Shown: in pieces, positions 19,052-29,462 of the stretch
How the letters are laid out: each line of letters begins with the position of its first letter
Position numbering within the stretch: position 1 is the first letter of the stretch
Source of the DNA: Hoeflea sp.
GTDB lineage: Bacteria; Pseudomonadota; Alphaproteobacteria; Rhizobiales; Rhizobiaceae
DNA: 64,000 nt
Direction: 5' to 3'
Assembly (NCBI GenBank): GCA_019084245.1
Contig: JAHRFE010000027.1
Location: forward strand, 1 to 64,000
Program-made: the position numbers and the translations under genes
Notes under the pieces: model-generated
Told to the model about the DNA's origin: nothing
The model's input: only the letters and a program-made list of their open reading frames with translations
Database searches by the model: none

Positions 19052-20242
19052 TCAAACCGACCGACCCGCGGCAACGCCGGACGACCAGGCCCATTGAAAA
19101 TTGTGCCCGCCAAGATGGCCCGTCACATCCACCACCTCGCCGATGAAATGCAGGCCCGGAACCAGCCGGCTTCCCATGGTCTTCTGGTCGATCCCGGCCG
19201 TGTCGACGCCGCCCAGCGTCACTTCCGCCGTGCGATAGCCTTCGGTGCCGCCGGGCACGACTTCAAATGTGCGAATGCCCGTTACGATCCGGTCGATTTC
19301 GTCATTGCTCAGATCCGCCAGCCGTGGCGCCACGGCGCCTGTATCGGTGCTGAACTGGTGCGCCAGCCGCTTCGGCAGCACATCGGCCAAAACGGTCCAG
19401 ACAGACGCCTTCGGTCGCACCTGGCGTTCGGCCTTGATGTGGGCAGCGACGTCAATTGCCGGGGCGAGATCGATCGTGACCGTATCGCCCTCCCGCCAGT
19501 AGGACGACACCTGCAGCATCGCCGGACCCGACAGTCCGCGGTGGGTGAACAGCATCGCCTCGTCAAAGGCTGCACCATTACAGGCGGCGTGCACATCGAG
19601 CGACACCCCCGACAGGGCGCCCCAGCTTTCATGCATGTTCGAGGCCCAGGTGAACGGCACAAGCCCGGCCCGGGTCTCGGTGACGTCATGACCGAATTGA
19701 CGGGCAATCTCATAGCCAAGCCCGGTTGCCCCCATCTTGGGGATCGATTTGCCGCCTGTGGCGACGACCAGCCGCTGCGCGTGAAAGGTGCCGGCGCTGG
19801 TGCGGACCTCGAACCCCGCCGCTATCTGACTGATGCCGGTGATGGTGGTCGCGAGCTCCAGCCGGGCACCGGCCTCGGCCATGTCGTCGGTCAGCATGGT
19901 GATGATCTCGCGGGCCGATCCGTCGCAGAACAGCTGGCCCAGGGTCTTCTCGTGATAGGCGATGCCGTGGGCTTTGACCCGGTCGATGAAGTCCTGCTGG
20001 GTGAAGGATGTGAGCGCCGATATGGCGAAATGCCGGTTGCTGGAGAGAAAGTTGGCCGGCTTGCAATAGAGATTGGTGAAATTGCAGCGGCCACCGCCGG
20101 AAATACGGATCTTCTCGCCCGGCGCGCGGGCATGATCGATGACCGTGACCGAGCGGCCGCGCCGCCCAGCTTCGACGGCGCAGATCATGCCGGCCGCACC
20201 TGCGCCAAGCACAACCACATCGGTTTTGGTCACTGTCGTCAT
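19052..20242 (-). CDS. HI0933-family (BaiN/YhiN-like) NAD(P)/FAD-dependent oxidoreductase
   Basis: This 396-residue flavoprotein starts with the dinucleotide motif VVLGAGAAGMICAVEAG and contains the family hallmark KIRISGGGRCNFTN, a second glycine motif (VVATGGKSIPKMG), and a C-terminal GGHNFQWAWSSG segment. These are characteristic of the HI0933 family, whose members are soluble flavoproteins of poorly known substrate (one, BaiN, reduces bile-acid derivatives). It lies 50 bp upstream of the epimerase gene on the same strand and may be co-transcribed with it. Confidence 0.85.
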   Translation of the reverse strand: MTTVTKTDVVVLGAGAAGMICAVEAGRRGRSVTVIDHARAPGEKIRISGGGRCNFTNLYCKPANFLSSNRHFAISALTSFTQQDFIDRVKAHGIAYHEKTLGQLFCDGSAREIITMLTDDMAEAGARLELATTITGISQIAAGFEVRTSAGTFHAQRLVVATGGKSIPKMGATGLGYEIARQFGHDVTETRAGLVPFTWASNMHESWGALSGVSLDVHAACNGAAFDEAMLFTHRGLSGPAMLQVSSYWREGDTVTIDLAPAIDVAAHIKAERQVRPKASVWTVLADVLPKRLAHQFSTDTGAVAPRLADLSNDEIDRIVTGIRTFEVVPGGTEGYRTAEVTLGGVDTAGIDQKTMGSRLVPGLHFIGEVVDVTGHLGGHNFQWAWSSGVAAGRSV

Positions 20243-20424
20243 TCGATCTCCGCATCAAGGATCACCGGCACAGGATGTCCGGCTCGCCAGCGCTCCGCAC
20301 GCAATATCAGATCGGCCCAGATGCAACAAACCCTGTGCGTGACCTCCGGGTTGGCCGTTGGCGTTGTTGCAGCTGTCGTGGCAGCTCCTGTAGAGGGGAG
20401 ATAAGCCAATAGCTGGATCTGATT

Positions 20425-21549
20425 ATGACGACACATTCCCTCGACCTTGATCCCATCGCCCTGAAGATTGATGCAAGCGTCGGCCATATCGCCGACCTGA
20501 AGATCCGCGACGGCGACCGGATCCTGTCGCCGCTGCACCGGGCGCCATGGGTGGATGATCCGCAGGCGGAGTTCCCAGCCGGGACCGCCCCGAACGTGAA
20601 ACGCCTTTCGGGCGATTTCTTCTGTGCCCCGTTTGGCCGCAACGACGTCGAGGACGCACCCTCCCATGGCTGGCCCGCCAATAGCGCCTGGGATCATCTT
20701 GAGACCATCAGACAAGATGATCGCGTCACAATCGCCTTCCGGCTCAAAAGGCGAGTCATGGGCGCCACGGTCGACAAACGGATCACCCTGATTGCCGGTC
20801 ACCCTTTTGTCTATCAGGAGCATGTTCTCGTAGGCGGCGCGGGCGCAGTATCCGCAGCCCACCACGTCATGGTGCATATGGCCGACGGCGGCGATCTGGC
20901 GTTCTCTCCCAAACAGAGCGCATGGACACCGCCCGAGGCGCTTGAACCAGATTCCTCGCGCGGCCGGTCGATCCTTGCCTACCCGGCGCAGACATCGGAT
21001 CTGACCGCGTTTCCCCTGGCGGGCGGCGGTTTTGCCGATCTGACCCGGTATCCGCCCGGTGAGCGCCATGAGGATTTTCTCACTTTGGTCGAAGAGGTTC
21101 AGGTGGAGGCTAGCGGCAATAAAGCGCCCGGCGGCTCGCTGGGCTGGAGCGCAGTCAGCCGCAACGCAGAACAGGATCATGTGATCGTGCTCAAGCGTCC
21201 CGAGCTTCTGCCGGTCACCATGCTCTGGATGAGCAATGGCGGGCGCGACTACGCGCCCTGGTCAGGACGGCACACAGGCGTGCTCGGCATCGAGGACGCG
21301 CGGGCGTCCCCGTTGGGTCATGCCGATTCCTGTGGTGAGAACGAATATTCCCGGTCTGGCGTGCCGACAGCTTTTGCTCTTGGTCCGGATAACACCATCA
21401 TCGTCCGTCAGGTGATCGGCGCCTGCGCGGCGCGGGCCGGGTATGGGAAAGTGACCGGGATAGAAGTCGAGTCTGATTTTCTGGTGCTGCAATTCGTGAA
21501 CGGCGGCAAGCGTTCAGTCAATTACGCCCCGGACTTCCTTGCGGTCTGA
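20425..21549 (+). CDS. Aldose-1-epimerase-like (galactose mutarotase fold) hypothetical protein
   Basis: This 374-residue soluble protein has beta-sandwich composition with features of the mutarotase superfamily: an early ILSPLHRAPW segment, HGWPANSAW with a candidate catalytic histidine, and VYQEHVLVG strands. Overall similarity is distant, so a carbohydrate-binding or epimerase role is inference. It diverges from the HI0933 flavoprotein gene across 182 bp, with both promoters presumably in that gap. No partner sugar-metabolism gene lies next to it apart from the nearby epimerase. Confidence 0.55.
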   Translation: MTTHSLDLDPIALKIDASVGHIADLKIRDGDRILSPLHRAPWVDDPQAEFPAGTAPNVKRLSGDFFCAPFGRNDVEDAPSHGWPANSAWDHLETIRQDDRVTIAFRLKRRVMGATVDKRITLIAGHPFVYQEHVLVGGAGAVSAAHHVMVHMADGGDLAFSPKQSAWTPPEALEPDSSRGRSILAYPAQTSDLTAFPLAGGGFADLTRYPPGERHEDFLTLVEEVQVEASGNKAPGGSLGWSAVSRNAEQDHVIVLKRPELLPVTMLWMSNGGRDYAPWSGRHTGVLGIEDARASPLGHADSCGENEYSRSGVPTAFALGPDNTIIVRQVIGACAARAGYGKVTGIEVESDFLVLQFVNGGKRSVNYAPDFLAV

Positions 21550-21572
21550 TCCAGACGCATCCGGTTTTCTCA

Positions 21573-21616
21573 GAAAAAAAGCTTCACACCCGGGCAGGGC
21601 TCGGATGTGAAGCTTC
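21573..21616 (-). terminator. Rho-independent terminator of the glycine-zipper lipoprotein gene
   Basis: The minus strand reads a 10-bp stem, AAGCTTCACA ... TGTGAAGCTT (21606-21615 with 21579-21588), followed directly by a run of seven T. It lies 20 bp after the lipoprotein stop codon. This is a textbook intrinsic terminator. In the plus direction it also closes the transcript of the mutarotase-like gene, whose stop is at 21549, although that side lacks a T-tract. Confidence 0.85.
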
Positions 21617-21635
21617 GGTGTGATGCAGCGTCTGA

Positions 21636-21917
21636 TCAGCAGCGGGCTTCGTAGACGTATGGATTTCCGTTGCGGTCGTAGGCGCGGTAGCGGCACATGC
21701 CCGGAGTGGTTGCTGCGCCGATCAGCGCGCCTGCGGCTCCGCCGATCAGCGCGCCAGCGGCAATCCCGCTGCCGCGGCTGCCGGTCGCTGCTGCGACAAG
21801 TGCGCCGGTGCCGGCGCCGACGACTGCGCCGGTGCCAGCGCGTTGTTCGGTTGTTGTACAACCTGCCGCGGCCACAAGGGCGATCGCTGCAAGCGTGGAA
21901 AGGACGAGTCTGGTCAT
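21636..21917 (-). CDS. Glycine-zipper outer-membrane-type lipoprotein
   Basis: This 93-residue secreted protein has a signal peptide ending in a lipobox (LVAAAGC), so the cysteine should be lipidated. The mature part carries a glycine-zipper helix pair (GTGAVVGAGTGALVAAATG and GIAAGALIGGAAGALIGAA) and a short tail with two cysteines (MCRYRAYDRNGNPYVYEARC). Small lipoproteins of this kind (17 kDa antigen/SlyB-like) help stabilise the envelope. ATG 21917 is preferred over 21929 because GGAG lies upstream. A strong terminator follows. Confidence 0.8.
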   Translation of the reverse strand: MTRLVLSTLAAIALVAAAGCTTTEQRAGTGAVVGAGTGALVAAATGSRGSGIAAGALIGGAAGALIGAATTPGMCRYRAYDRNGNPYVYEARC

Positions 21918-21956
21918 CAAAGGCTCCATTGTGGTGCGGCAAAAACGGACGCAAAC

Positions 21957-22067
21957 TCACTCGAATGAGGTCGGGTGCTTCCGGGCCAAGGTTTCATTAT
22001 AGAGTATGACGATGGCCGAAGCCATCATGGCGATGCTCATCGCAAGTGCAAGCATAGAAATTAACAT
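21957..22067 (-). CDS. 36-residue single-span membrane peptide
   Basis: A 36-codon frame begins at ATG 22067 right after AAAGGAGTAACG, one of the best ribosome-binding sites in the window, and ends with TGA at 21957-21959. The peptide is one hydrophobic helix (residues 2-23, MLALAMSIAMMASAIVILY inside it) followed by a hydrophilic tail, NETLARKHPTSFE. That is the form of a small inner-membrane regulatory protein. It lies 39 bp upstream of the lipoprotein gene on the same strand and may share its transcript and terminator. I do not recognise the family. Confidence 0.55.
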   Translation of the reverse strand: MLISMLALAMSIAMMASAIVILYNETLARKHPTSFE

Positions 22068-22377
22068 CGTTACTCCTTTCGGTGCATTCTCGACGTGTCG
22101 GCCCATTCCGAGTGTGTCTGATGGAGATAACGCACATGCGACGATTTGGTTTCATCACTCTGGATCAATGTTGATGAACCTGCGATGAACCGGACCGTGT
22201 CTTCCGTCCTTGATCCAAAACGACAGCAAGTCTGGTGCGCACAAATATTCGGCACAGTGCCCATAAATCGGCCAGGCGTTCGCCAATTCGCGCCCATTTC
22301 AGGCGGCCCTGCTGAAACACCTTGCGCGTGGCGGAAGCTTTTCCGATGATCAGGCCGGATGAATTTGACGGACGCTG
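22068..22377. other. Intergenic stretch upstream of ureD
   Basis: These 310 bp hold the divergent promoters of the small membrane peptide and of the urease genes. I see no coding frame with a ribosome-binding site and no clear nickel- or nitrogen-regulatory palindrome. A -24/-12 GG...GC sigma-54 element was looked for by eye and not found with confidence. Confidence 0.4.
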
Positions 22378-23253
22378 ATGATTTCCTTGTTTCCCCTTCC
22401 GACGCCGCAATCGAGCGTCAGTCTGCAGCGCACGCGCGGCAGCGGACGGCTGTCGGTCAAGCTTTCAGCAGCAGAGAGCCGAATCGACCGGTTGTTTCAG
22501 GAAGGCTCCGCGCGCATCCGGATCCCGCGTGTTCAGCCGGGGTCACCGCTCGAAGCGGTGCTCATCAACACAGCCGGCGGTCTGACCGGCGGCGATATCA
22601 TGGACTGGGTTTTCGAGGCGGGCGAGGGTGCGGCGATGGTGCTCGCCACCCAGGCCTGCGAAAAGACCTACAAGGCGCAGGGTACAAGCGAAGCCGTCGT
22701 TTCGGTGCGGCTCAAGCTCGGCCCGGCAAGTTCGCTTGCCTGGCTGCCGCAGGAAACCATCCTGTTTGACCGGGCGCGATTGACGCGTTCCATCGAGGTG
22801 GACATGGCCGCCGGATCCCGGCTGCTGATGGTCGAGCCGGTCGTCTTCGGCCGTCTCGCCATGAAGGAAGCAGTCATCGAAGGCCAGTTCCGCGATCGCT
22901 GGCGCATCCGTCATGGCGGGCACTTGCTGCATGCCGAGGACATGCGGCTTGGCCCGAATATTGCCGATACCTTGACTAGGGGCGCGGTGACCGGAGGCGG
23001 CCTGGCGATAGCGACGGTTCTGATGATTGCGCCCGACGCCGAGGCAAAGCTCGCAGCTGTCCGGGCGCTGATCGGTGCTTCCGGCGGTGTAAGCTTTGTG
23101 ACGGCGCGCCGGTCAAACCCCACAAGGGACGAAACTGGCAAGCTTCTTGCGAGGATTGTTGCAAGCGACAGCTATGAGCTGCGCAAGATTCTGGTCCCAT
23201 TGATCCGCCTGCTCAATCCATCGGGCGGCGTGCCGAAAGTCTGGTCGATATGA
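22378..23253 (+). CDS. ureD: Urease accessory protein UreD (UreH)
   Basis: This 291-residue protein is the scaffold of the urease activation complex; with UreF and UreG it binds apo-urease and guides nickel into the active site. Family features are visible: [12 protein letters not shown] near residue 65, [17 protein letters not shown] and [10 protein letters not shown]. It is the first gene of the urease locus, 10 bp before ureA, which is the usual alphaproteobacterial order. The ribosome-binding site of ATG 22378 is weak. Confidence 0.93.
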   Translation: MISLFPLPTPQSSVSLQRTRGSGRLSVKLSAAESRIDRLFQEGSARIRIPRVQPGSPLEAVLINTAGGLTGGDIMDWVFEAGEGAAMVLATQACEKTYKAQGTSEAVVSVRLKLGPASSLAWLPQETILFDRARLTRSIEVDMAAGSRLLMVEPVVFGRLAMKEAVIEGQFRDRWRIRHGGHLLHAEDMRLGPNIADTLTRGAVTGGGLAIATVLMIAPDAEAKLAAVRALIGASGGVSFVTARRSNPTRDETGKLLARIVASDSYELRKILVPLIRLLNPSGGVPKVWSI

Positions 23254-23263
23254 AAGAGACGCC

Positions 23264-23566
23264 ATGAACCTGACCCCGAGGGAAAAAGACAAGCTGCTCG
23301 TCGCCATGGCGGCAATCGTCGCGCGCAAGCGGCTGGAGCGGGGCGTCAAGCTCAACCATCCCGAAGCCATTGCGCTGATCACCGATTTCGTCGTCGAAGG
23401 CGCTCGCGACGGCCGCGCGGTGGCCGATCTGATGGAGGCCGGGGCCCATGTGATCACCCGCGACCAGGTGATGGAGGGTATCGCCGAAATGATCCATGAC
23501 ATCCAGGTCGAGGCCACGTTCCCCGATGGCACCAAGCTCGTGACCGTGCATGAACCGATCCGCTAG
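23264..23566 (+). CDS. ureA: Urease gamma subunit UreA
   Basis: This 100-residue small structural subunit of urease has the family length and features: [20 protein letters not shown] at the start, [21 protein letters not shown] in the middle and [14 protein letters not shown] at the end. With UreB and UreC it forms the cytoplasmic nickel enzyme that hydrolyses urea to ammonia and carbamate. It follows ureD by 10 bp with AAAGAGACGCC before the ATG. Confidence 0.96.
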   Translation: MNLTPREKDKLLVAMAAIVARKRLERGVKLNHPEAIALITDFVVEGARDGRAVADLMEAGAHVITRDQVMEGIAEMIHDIQVEATFPDGTKLVTVHEPIR

Positions 23567-23705
23567 AAATGTGTGGTGTGAACATGATTTGCCCCCTCGA
23601 CATCGGTAACCTGGAGAGCGCAATATCTGCCGGCACATCTCGTGCATTCATCCAGACGGCGCGACCAATTGCGGGCGCCGCGTAGACCAAAGAAGGACCT
23701 TCTCG

Positions 23706-24296
23706 ATGATCCGACGACTTTTGATGACAGCCGCCGCTCTTGGCCTGGCCACAGCGCCTGCGCTTGCCCATCTCGACCCCTCAGAACACGGCTCGTTCGC
23801 CGCCGGCTTCTCGCACCCGCTCTTCGGCCTCGACCATATTCTGGTCATGGTGGCTGTCGGTCTCTGGGCCGCCTCTCTCAAGGGCCGCGCGATGCTTGCA
23901 GTGCCTGCGGCCTTCGTTGGCACCATGGGCCTGGGTTTCATTGCCGCGATCGCCGGCGTGCCGCTGCCTTTTGTCGAGCCGGTGATTCTGGCCTCGATCA
24001 TCTTCATCGGCATCATGGTTGCCTTGGCGCTGCCGTTTTCGACCGCCGGCATGGCCGCAGCGGTGGCATTCTTTGCCTTTTTCCACGGTCACGCCCATGG
24101 CGGCGAGCTGGGCGAAGCGGGGGCTGCGAGCTTTGCCTTGGGCTTCATGATCGCCACGGCGCTCCTGCATGCCGCAGGCATCGGTCTCGGCCTTGCCTTT
24201 GCCAAGCTGCAGCGCCGTGACGGCAAGTCCTGGATCACGCGGGCCGCGGGTGCGGCGACCGCTGTCGCCGGTGTGGTGCTGGCTGTCGCCGGTTGA
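23706..24296 (+). CDS. ureJ: HupE/UreJ-family nickel permease-like protein
   Basis: This 196-residue inner-membrane protein has a cleavable-looking signal (LLMTAAALGLATAPALA) followed by HLDPSEHGSFAAGFSHPLFGLDH, the HupE/UreJ metal-binding signature, and about six hydrophobic segments with a second histidine cluster (FFHGHAHG). Members mediate nickel uptake or diffusion. Its place between ureA and ureB is typical of Rhizobiales urease operons. A 139-bp gap after ureA has no obvious gene; AAGGA precedes the ATG. Confidence 0.92.
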   Translation: MIRRLLMTAAALGLATAPALAHLDPSEHGSFAAGFSHPLFGLDHILVMVAVGLWAASLKGRAMLAVPAAFVGTMGLGFIAAIAGVPLPFVEPVILASIIFIGIMVALALPFSTAGMAAAVAFFAFFHGHAHGGELGEAGAASFALGFMIATALLHAAGIGLGLAFAKLQRRDGKSWITRAAGAATAVAGVVLAVAG

Positions 24297-24325
24297 TTTG
24301 AAATGAAACGATGGAGGGCGTTCCC

Positions 24326-24631
24326 ATGATCCCAGGTGAAGTCATCACGAAGGACGGCGACATAGAGATCAATGCCGGCGCGCCCTCCATCACGCTCAAG
24401 GTCGCCAACACCGGCGACCGGCCGGTGCAGGTCGGCAGTCACTATCATTTCTACGAGGCCAATGCGGCGCTCAGTTTTGACCGCGACCAGGCGCGCGGCC
24501 AAAGGCTCAACATTGCCGCGGGCACCGCGGTGCGGTTCGAGCCTGGCCAGGAACGCGATGTGACCCTTGTGCCGCTATCGGGCGGACGCGAGGTCTATGG
24601 ATTTCAACAGAAGGTGATGGGAAAACTTTAG
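24326..24631 (+). CDS. ureB: Urease beta subunit UreB
   Basis: This 101-residue structural subunit has the conserved start [18 protein letters not shown], the hallmark [14 protein letters not shown] and a C-terminal [11 protein letters not shown] 24326 is chosen because GGAGGG lies upstream and because the family begins with MIPGE; an in-frame ATG at 24311 precedes the ribosome-binding site. In this genome it is separated from ureC by 2.6 kb of other genes, which is unusual, since ureA-ureB-ureC are normally contiguous or nearly so. Confidence 0.95.
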   Translation: MIPGEVITKDGDIEINAGAPSITLKVANTGDRPVQVGSHYHFYEANAALSFDRDQARGQRLNIAAGTAVRFEPGQERDVTLVPLSGGREVYGFQQKVMGKL

Positions 24632-24727
24632 GGACGCGGTCCTGACGGATGATCCCCATCAGTCAGCTCAGATCACCCCGCCAACTAGGGTTTTTGCAGC
24701 GCCATAGCAGGGGGAAGGAGAGCCCAT

Positions 24728-25543
24728 ATGTGCAATGTATGTGTGATCAACAACGTCAAGTCGTCAATGTTGTCGCGTCGTGATTTCTTCCGCAAGTCGG
24801 CTGCGGCCGGCATTGCCGCCACGGCGGCAGGCGCCGTGTCAGCCAGGCCGGCCCTGGCGCAGGCGAGCGGCAAGGTGGTTGACCTGACCCATGTGTTCGA
24901 CGGCGATTTCCCGACATTCGACGGCAAGCCTGGCATCCTCTACACCGAGAACGTCAATTTCGACGCATCCGGCTACCAGATCTGGGAATTGACGATTTTC
25001 GAACATTCCGGCACCCATATCGATGCGCCGCTGCATTTTTCCAAGGACGGAACCTCGGTCGCTGAACTCGACCCGCAGAACCTGATCTGCCCCTTGTGCA
25101 TCGTCGACATCAAGGCCAAGGCGGCTGACGAGCCCAATGCCATGGTCGAGCCCGAGGACATCGAGGCCTTCACCAGCGCCCATGGCGCCATTCCGCAAGG
25201 CGCCTGCGTGGCGATGAATTCGGGCTGGCAGGACAAGGTGGGCGAGGCGAACTACCGCAACGACGCGGACGGGAACTTTGCCTTCCCCGGCTTTTCCAAG
25301 GCTGCGACCGATCTGCTGATCGAGATGGGCGCAGGCTCGATCGGCGTCGACACGCTGTCGCTCGATCCGGGCAATTCGGCCGATTTTGCCGTCCACTATT
25401 CCTGGCTGCCCTCCGGCCGCTTCGGTATCGAAAACCTCGCCAATCTCGATGCACTGCCCGCCACCGGCGCCACGCTGTTCGTTGGTGCGCCGAAGCACCG
25501 CAACGGCACCGGTGGCCCCGCTCGCGTCATGGCGATGATCTGA
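24728..25543 (+). CDS. Tat-exported cyclase-family metal hydrolase (kynurenine formamidase-like)
   Basis: This 271-residue protein has a twin-arginine signal (LSRRDFFRKSAAAG, then an alanine-rich segment to RPALAQA), so it should be exported folded. The mature part belongs to the cyclase/formamidase family: the metal motif EHSGTHIDAPLHF is present with later HGAIPQGACVAMNSGW and GVDTLSLDPGNS. Known relatives hydrolyse formamides or amide-like bonds with a divalent metal. ATG 24728 has AAGGAGAGCCCAT before it. Location inside the urease locus suggests nitrogen salvage from an amide substrate, but the substrate is unknown. Confidence 0.82.
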   Translation: MCNVCVINNVKSSMLSRRDFFRKSAAAGIAATAAGAVSARPALAQASGKVVDLTHVFDGDFPTFDGKPGILYTENVNFDASGYQIWELTIFEHSGTHIDAPLHFSKDGTSVAELDPQNLICPLCIVDIKAKAADEPNAMVEPEDIEAFTSAHGAIPQGACVAMNSGWQDKVGEANYRNDADGNFAFPGFSKAATDLLIEMGAGSIGVDTLSLDPGNSADFAVHYSWLPSGRFGIENLANLDALPATGATLFVGAPKHRNGTGGPARVMAMI

Positions 25544-25632
25544 AGCCTGACACTGCTCCATGCGGTTTGATGGCGCGACAGCTTGAAAATCGCATGGAGT
25601 TCCTCCCGAAGCACCGAAACCTGAGGCAGTCC

Positions 25633-26055
25633 GTGAGTACCACTCGAATCATGTTGGGCTTTTTTGCAGTTCTGTTGCTGGACGCACCGGCGCGCGCCCA
25701 GGATCTGCCCGATTGCATCGATCCGCAAACGCAGATGGAGATGAGCTATTGCGCTCACGCTGATTACGAAGACGCCGACAAGGAACTGAATGAATTGTGG
25801 CCGGATGTGGTGGCGGCGGCCAGGCAAAGTGACGAATATGTCGCCGAGCAAGCCAAATCCATGGGTGTCCCGACCACACTCGAAGCGCTTCGTACCGCCC
25901 AGCGCGCCTGGATCAGCTTCCGTGATGCCCAATGCGAGTATGAAGCCTATGAGATGTTCGGCGGGACCGGCCAGCCGATGGTCGGCAGTCTGTGCTTGGC
26001 TCGCCTCACCCGCGAACGCATCGAGGTGCTGAAAAGGGCATTGGAGGCGCGGTAA
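25633..26055 (+). CDS. LprI-family (DUF1311) secreted protein
   Basis: This 140-residue exported protein has a signal peptide (IMLGFFAVLLLDAPARA) and a mature LprI-type domain: CIDPQTQMEMSYCAHADYE with paired cysteines, then LRTAQRAWISFRDAQCEYEA and a final cysteine in VGSLCLARLT. Members include lysozyme inhibitors of the periplasm. GTG 25633 is chosen as start because GAGG lies six bases upstream and it puts the signal peptide at the N terminus; the longer frame from 25567 would add a charged extension. It follows the cyclase gene by about 90 bp. Confidence 0.72.
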   Translation: MSTTRIMLGFFAVLLLDAPARAQDLPDCIDPQTQMEMSYCAHADYEDADKELNELWPDVVAAARQSDEYVAEQAKSMGVPTTLEALRTAQRAWISFRDAQCEYEAYEMFGGTGQPMVGSLCLARLTRERIEVLKRALEAR

Positions 26056-26137
26056 TGGCCCGATTCTTGCGTTGTCCAAACGCAAGAGCTTGAACGACCC
26101 GAGGATCGCCGATGCCCGCCAGGATACTATCCGAAAA

Positions 26138-26632
26138 CTACTGCGCCGGCTTGGCGGCCGCAAAGATGACCAGGTTCTTGTCGCCATCGAATTCGACGGC
26201 CAGGACATCCTGGATCAGGACATTCTTGGAGTTGATCGCGTGGTAGAGCAGGGCGTTGCCTTCCAGTTCCCGTCGCAGACTGTCGACCGTCTCACTGTGT
26301 TCGGTCAGCTTGTCCGCGATCTTCGCCGGAGGCCCACCTTCGATCTGCGAGGAATCCGGCATATACACGATGTCGACACGGTCCAGCGTGGTAAGCTTGC
26401 GGATGGTGTCGATGTTTTCGCTCAGGTTTTCGATGGCGACGATCACCCGGTCGTCACCGGCTTGGGAGCGCACCTGCTCTTCGTTGACTTCGGAACCGAC
26501 GATCCGGTTGACTGCCTCCTGTTCGGCGACACCTTGGGCGCCGAGCGGCAGGCTATAGCCCGAAATGGCGAGGAAGGCCGTGGCCGCCAGTCCATGCGCC
26601 AACTTCCTCGAAATTGTGCGGTTCGTCGTCAT
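26138..26632 (-). CDS. Secreted hypothetical protein, antisense within the urease locus
   Basis: This 164-residue protein has a signal peptide (KLAHGLAATAFLAISGYSLPLGA) and a soluble mature part with a region rich in charged residues, VRSQAGDDRVIVAIENLSEN, ending in FAAAKPAQ. No cysteines or catalytic motif stand out. The ATG is preceded by AAAGGGATACCGC. It is transcribed against the urease genes and followed, on the same strand, by nothing until the LprI gene, with which it converges. It is similar in size and style to the next gene, so the two may be functionally paired. Confidence 0.6.
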   Translation of the reverse strand: MTTNRTISRKLAHGLAATAFLAISGYSLPLGAQGVAEQEAVNRIVGSEVNEEQVRSQAGDDRVIVAIENLSENIDTIRKLTTLDRVDIVYMPDSSQIEGGPPAKIADKLTEHSETVDSLRRELEGNALLYHAINSKNVLIQDVLAVEFDGDKNLVIFAAAKPAQ

Positions 26633-26752
26633 GCGGTATCCCTTTCGGTCGGAGGCGAATCTGCTTCAGACGTTCGTTATAAAGCCAAACGGAGGAAATT
26701 GGTTCCCCCGCTTGTTGTTTCAGATGGGCATTCGCCGCGAAAGGCCGCGCAC

Positions 26753-27106
26753 TCAACTCTCCTTGCGCGTCACGATCGTCAGGTCGCCGGCCTGACTGAG
26801 ACTGGCAGCCACCACATCGTCGGGCGTAGCGCCCTGCCGTTCAAGCGCCTGGAGAAGCTCCGGCGAGGCTTCGATGGACTGTCGCAGATTCGCAAGATCC
26901 TGATCGGTGCGCTGTTCCTCAATCTGCGCAACCTGAGCCTGCGACTGGGCCGGAAGCTCGGAAACATCGATAACGCTTACGGTCTGCACGGCCGGCTGTT
27001 GAGCCTGGGTCTGGGTTTGGGGAGCGGGAGCGTTTTGCTGGGCCTGGGCAAGCGCTGGCGCGGTGGTCAGCGCGAGCGCTGCGGCGAGGATCATACCGGT
27101 TTTCAT
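26753..27106 (-). CDS. Small secreted Q-rich hypothetical protein
   Basis: This 117-residue protein has a signal peptide (MKTGMILAAALALTTAPALA) followed by a low-complexity Q/P/A/T segment (APQTQTQAQQPAVQT) and a soluble helical domain with QDLANLRQSIEASPELLQAL. ATG 27106 has AAGGGACC upstream; the longer frame begins with unsupported sequence. It lies upstream of the 164-residue secreted protein on the same strand and diverges from ureC across 164 bp. No family is recognised. Confidence 0.6.
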   Translation of the reverse strand: MKTGMILAAALALTTAPALAQAQQNAPAPQTQTQAQQPAVQTVSVIDVSELPAQSQAQVAQIEEQRTDQDLANLRQSIEASPELLQALERQGATPDDVVAASLSQAGDLTIVTRKES

Positions 27107-27270
27107 GATTGGTCCCTTCGTTGGAAGTTCGGGTTCGGCCTTCCGCATGGCGCAAGGCACCCCAAGAACAACGCCGCAATGTGGCGTGAGGCTGCCCCCC
27201 GCAAGGCAATCGCTGGGCCATTGTGTGGCGGCACCATGATACAAAATCAACAAATCCGGGGGATGACCTG

Positions 27271-28980
<1,710 letters not shown>

Positions 28981-29097
28981 CCGGGACTTCTCCGGGGCCG
29001 GCTACCCATGCCCATGGCGCATGGCTGCATTTCTCAATTGTCGGTATGCTGCGATGCAGTATCCCGTATTGTTGCACTGCATCCAAGGAGCCATGCC

Positions 29098-29265
29098 ATG
29101 ACAACTGCCAAGACAAACCCGGTCAGCCGTTTTTTCAGCGGCGTTGCGCGATCCATCAGCTTTGCAACCCAGGCGGACCGCCTTGCCAACACGCCCGACC
29201 ACGTATTCCAGGCCCGCGGCACCACAAGGCAGCGGGAAATCCGGAACCTGCTCGACCGGCTTTGA
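29098..29265 (+). CDS. 55-residue conserved-looking small protein
   Basis: A 55-codon frame starts at ATG 29098 behind AAGGAG with ideal spacing. The product (MTTAKTNPVSRFFSGVARSI ...) is basic at the N terminus, contains QADRLANTPDHVFQARG and ends in REIRNLLDRL, giving a compact amphipathic helical protein. It resembles short Rhizobiales hypotheticals of the DUF1127 style, though I am not certain of the family. It stands 117 bp after ureC. A short inverted repeat, CCCGTCA / TGACGGG, follows at 29315-29331. Confidence 0.6.
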   Translation: MTTAKTNPVSRFFSGVARSISFATQADRLANTPDHVFQARGTTRQREIRNLLDRL

Positions 29266-29462
29266 TCAGCCGAGCCTGATGCGAAGCCAAGGCCGCCTCC
29301 GGATTCAGCGCCGGCCCGTCACGGTGACGGGTCGCGTGCGGCCGGGCTGACAAGGCTCACCGGTCATCTGCGTATTTTCTGCTGGGTCTTGATCCCGATC
29401 AGTCACTCTTGCCGCATTTCGTGGTTAGATTGATTGTTTGATGGATACAGATGGAGGGTGAG

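Noticed and set aside
23583-23684. 33-codon frame between ureA and ureJ
   Set aside because: It has no ribosome-binding site and no protein-like pattern.
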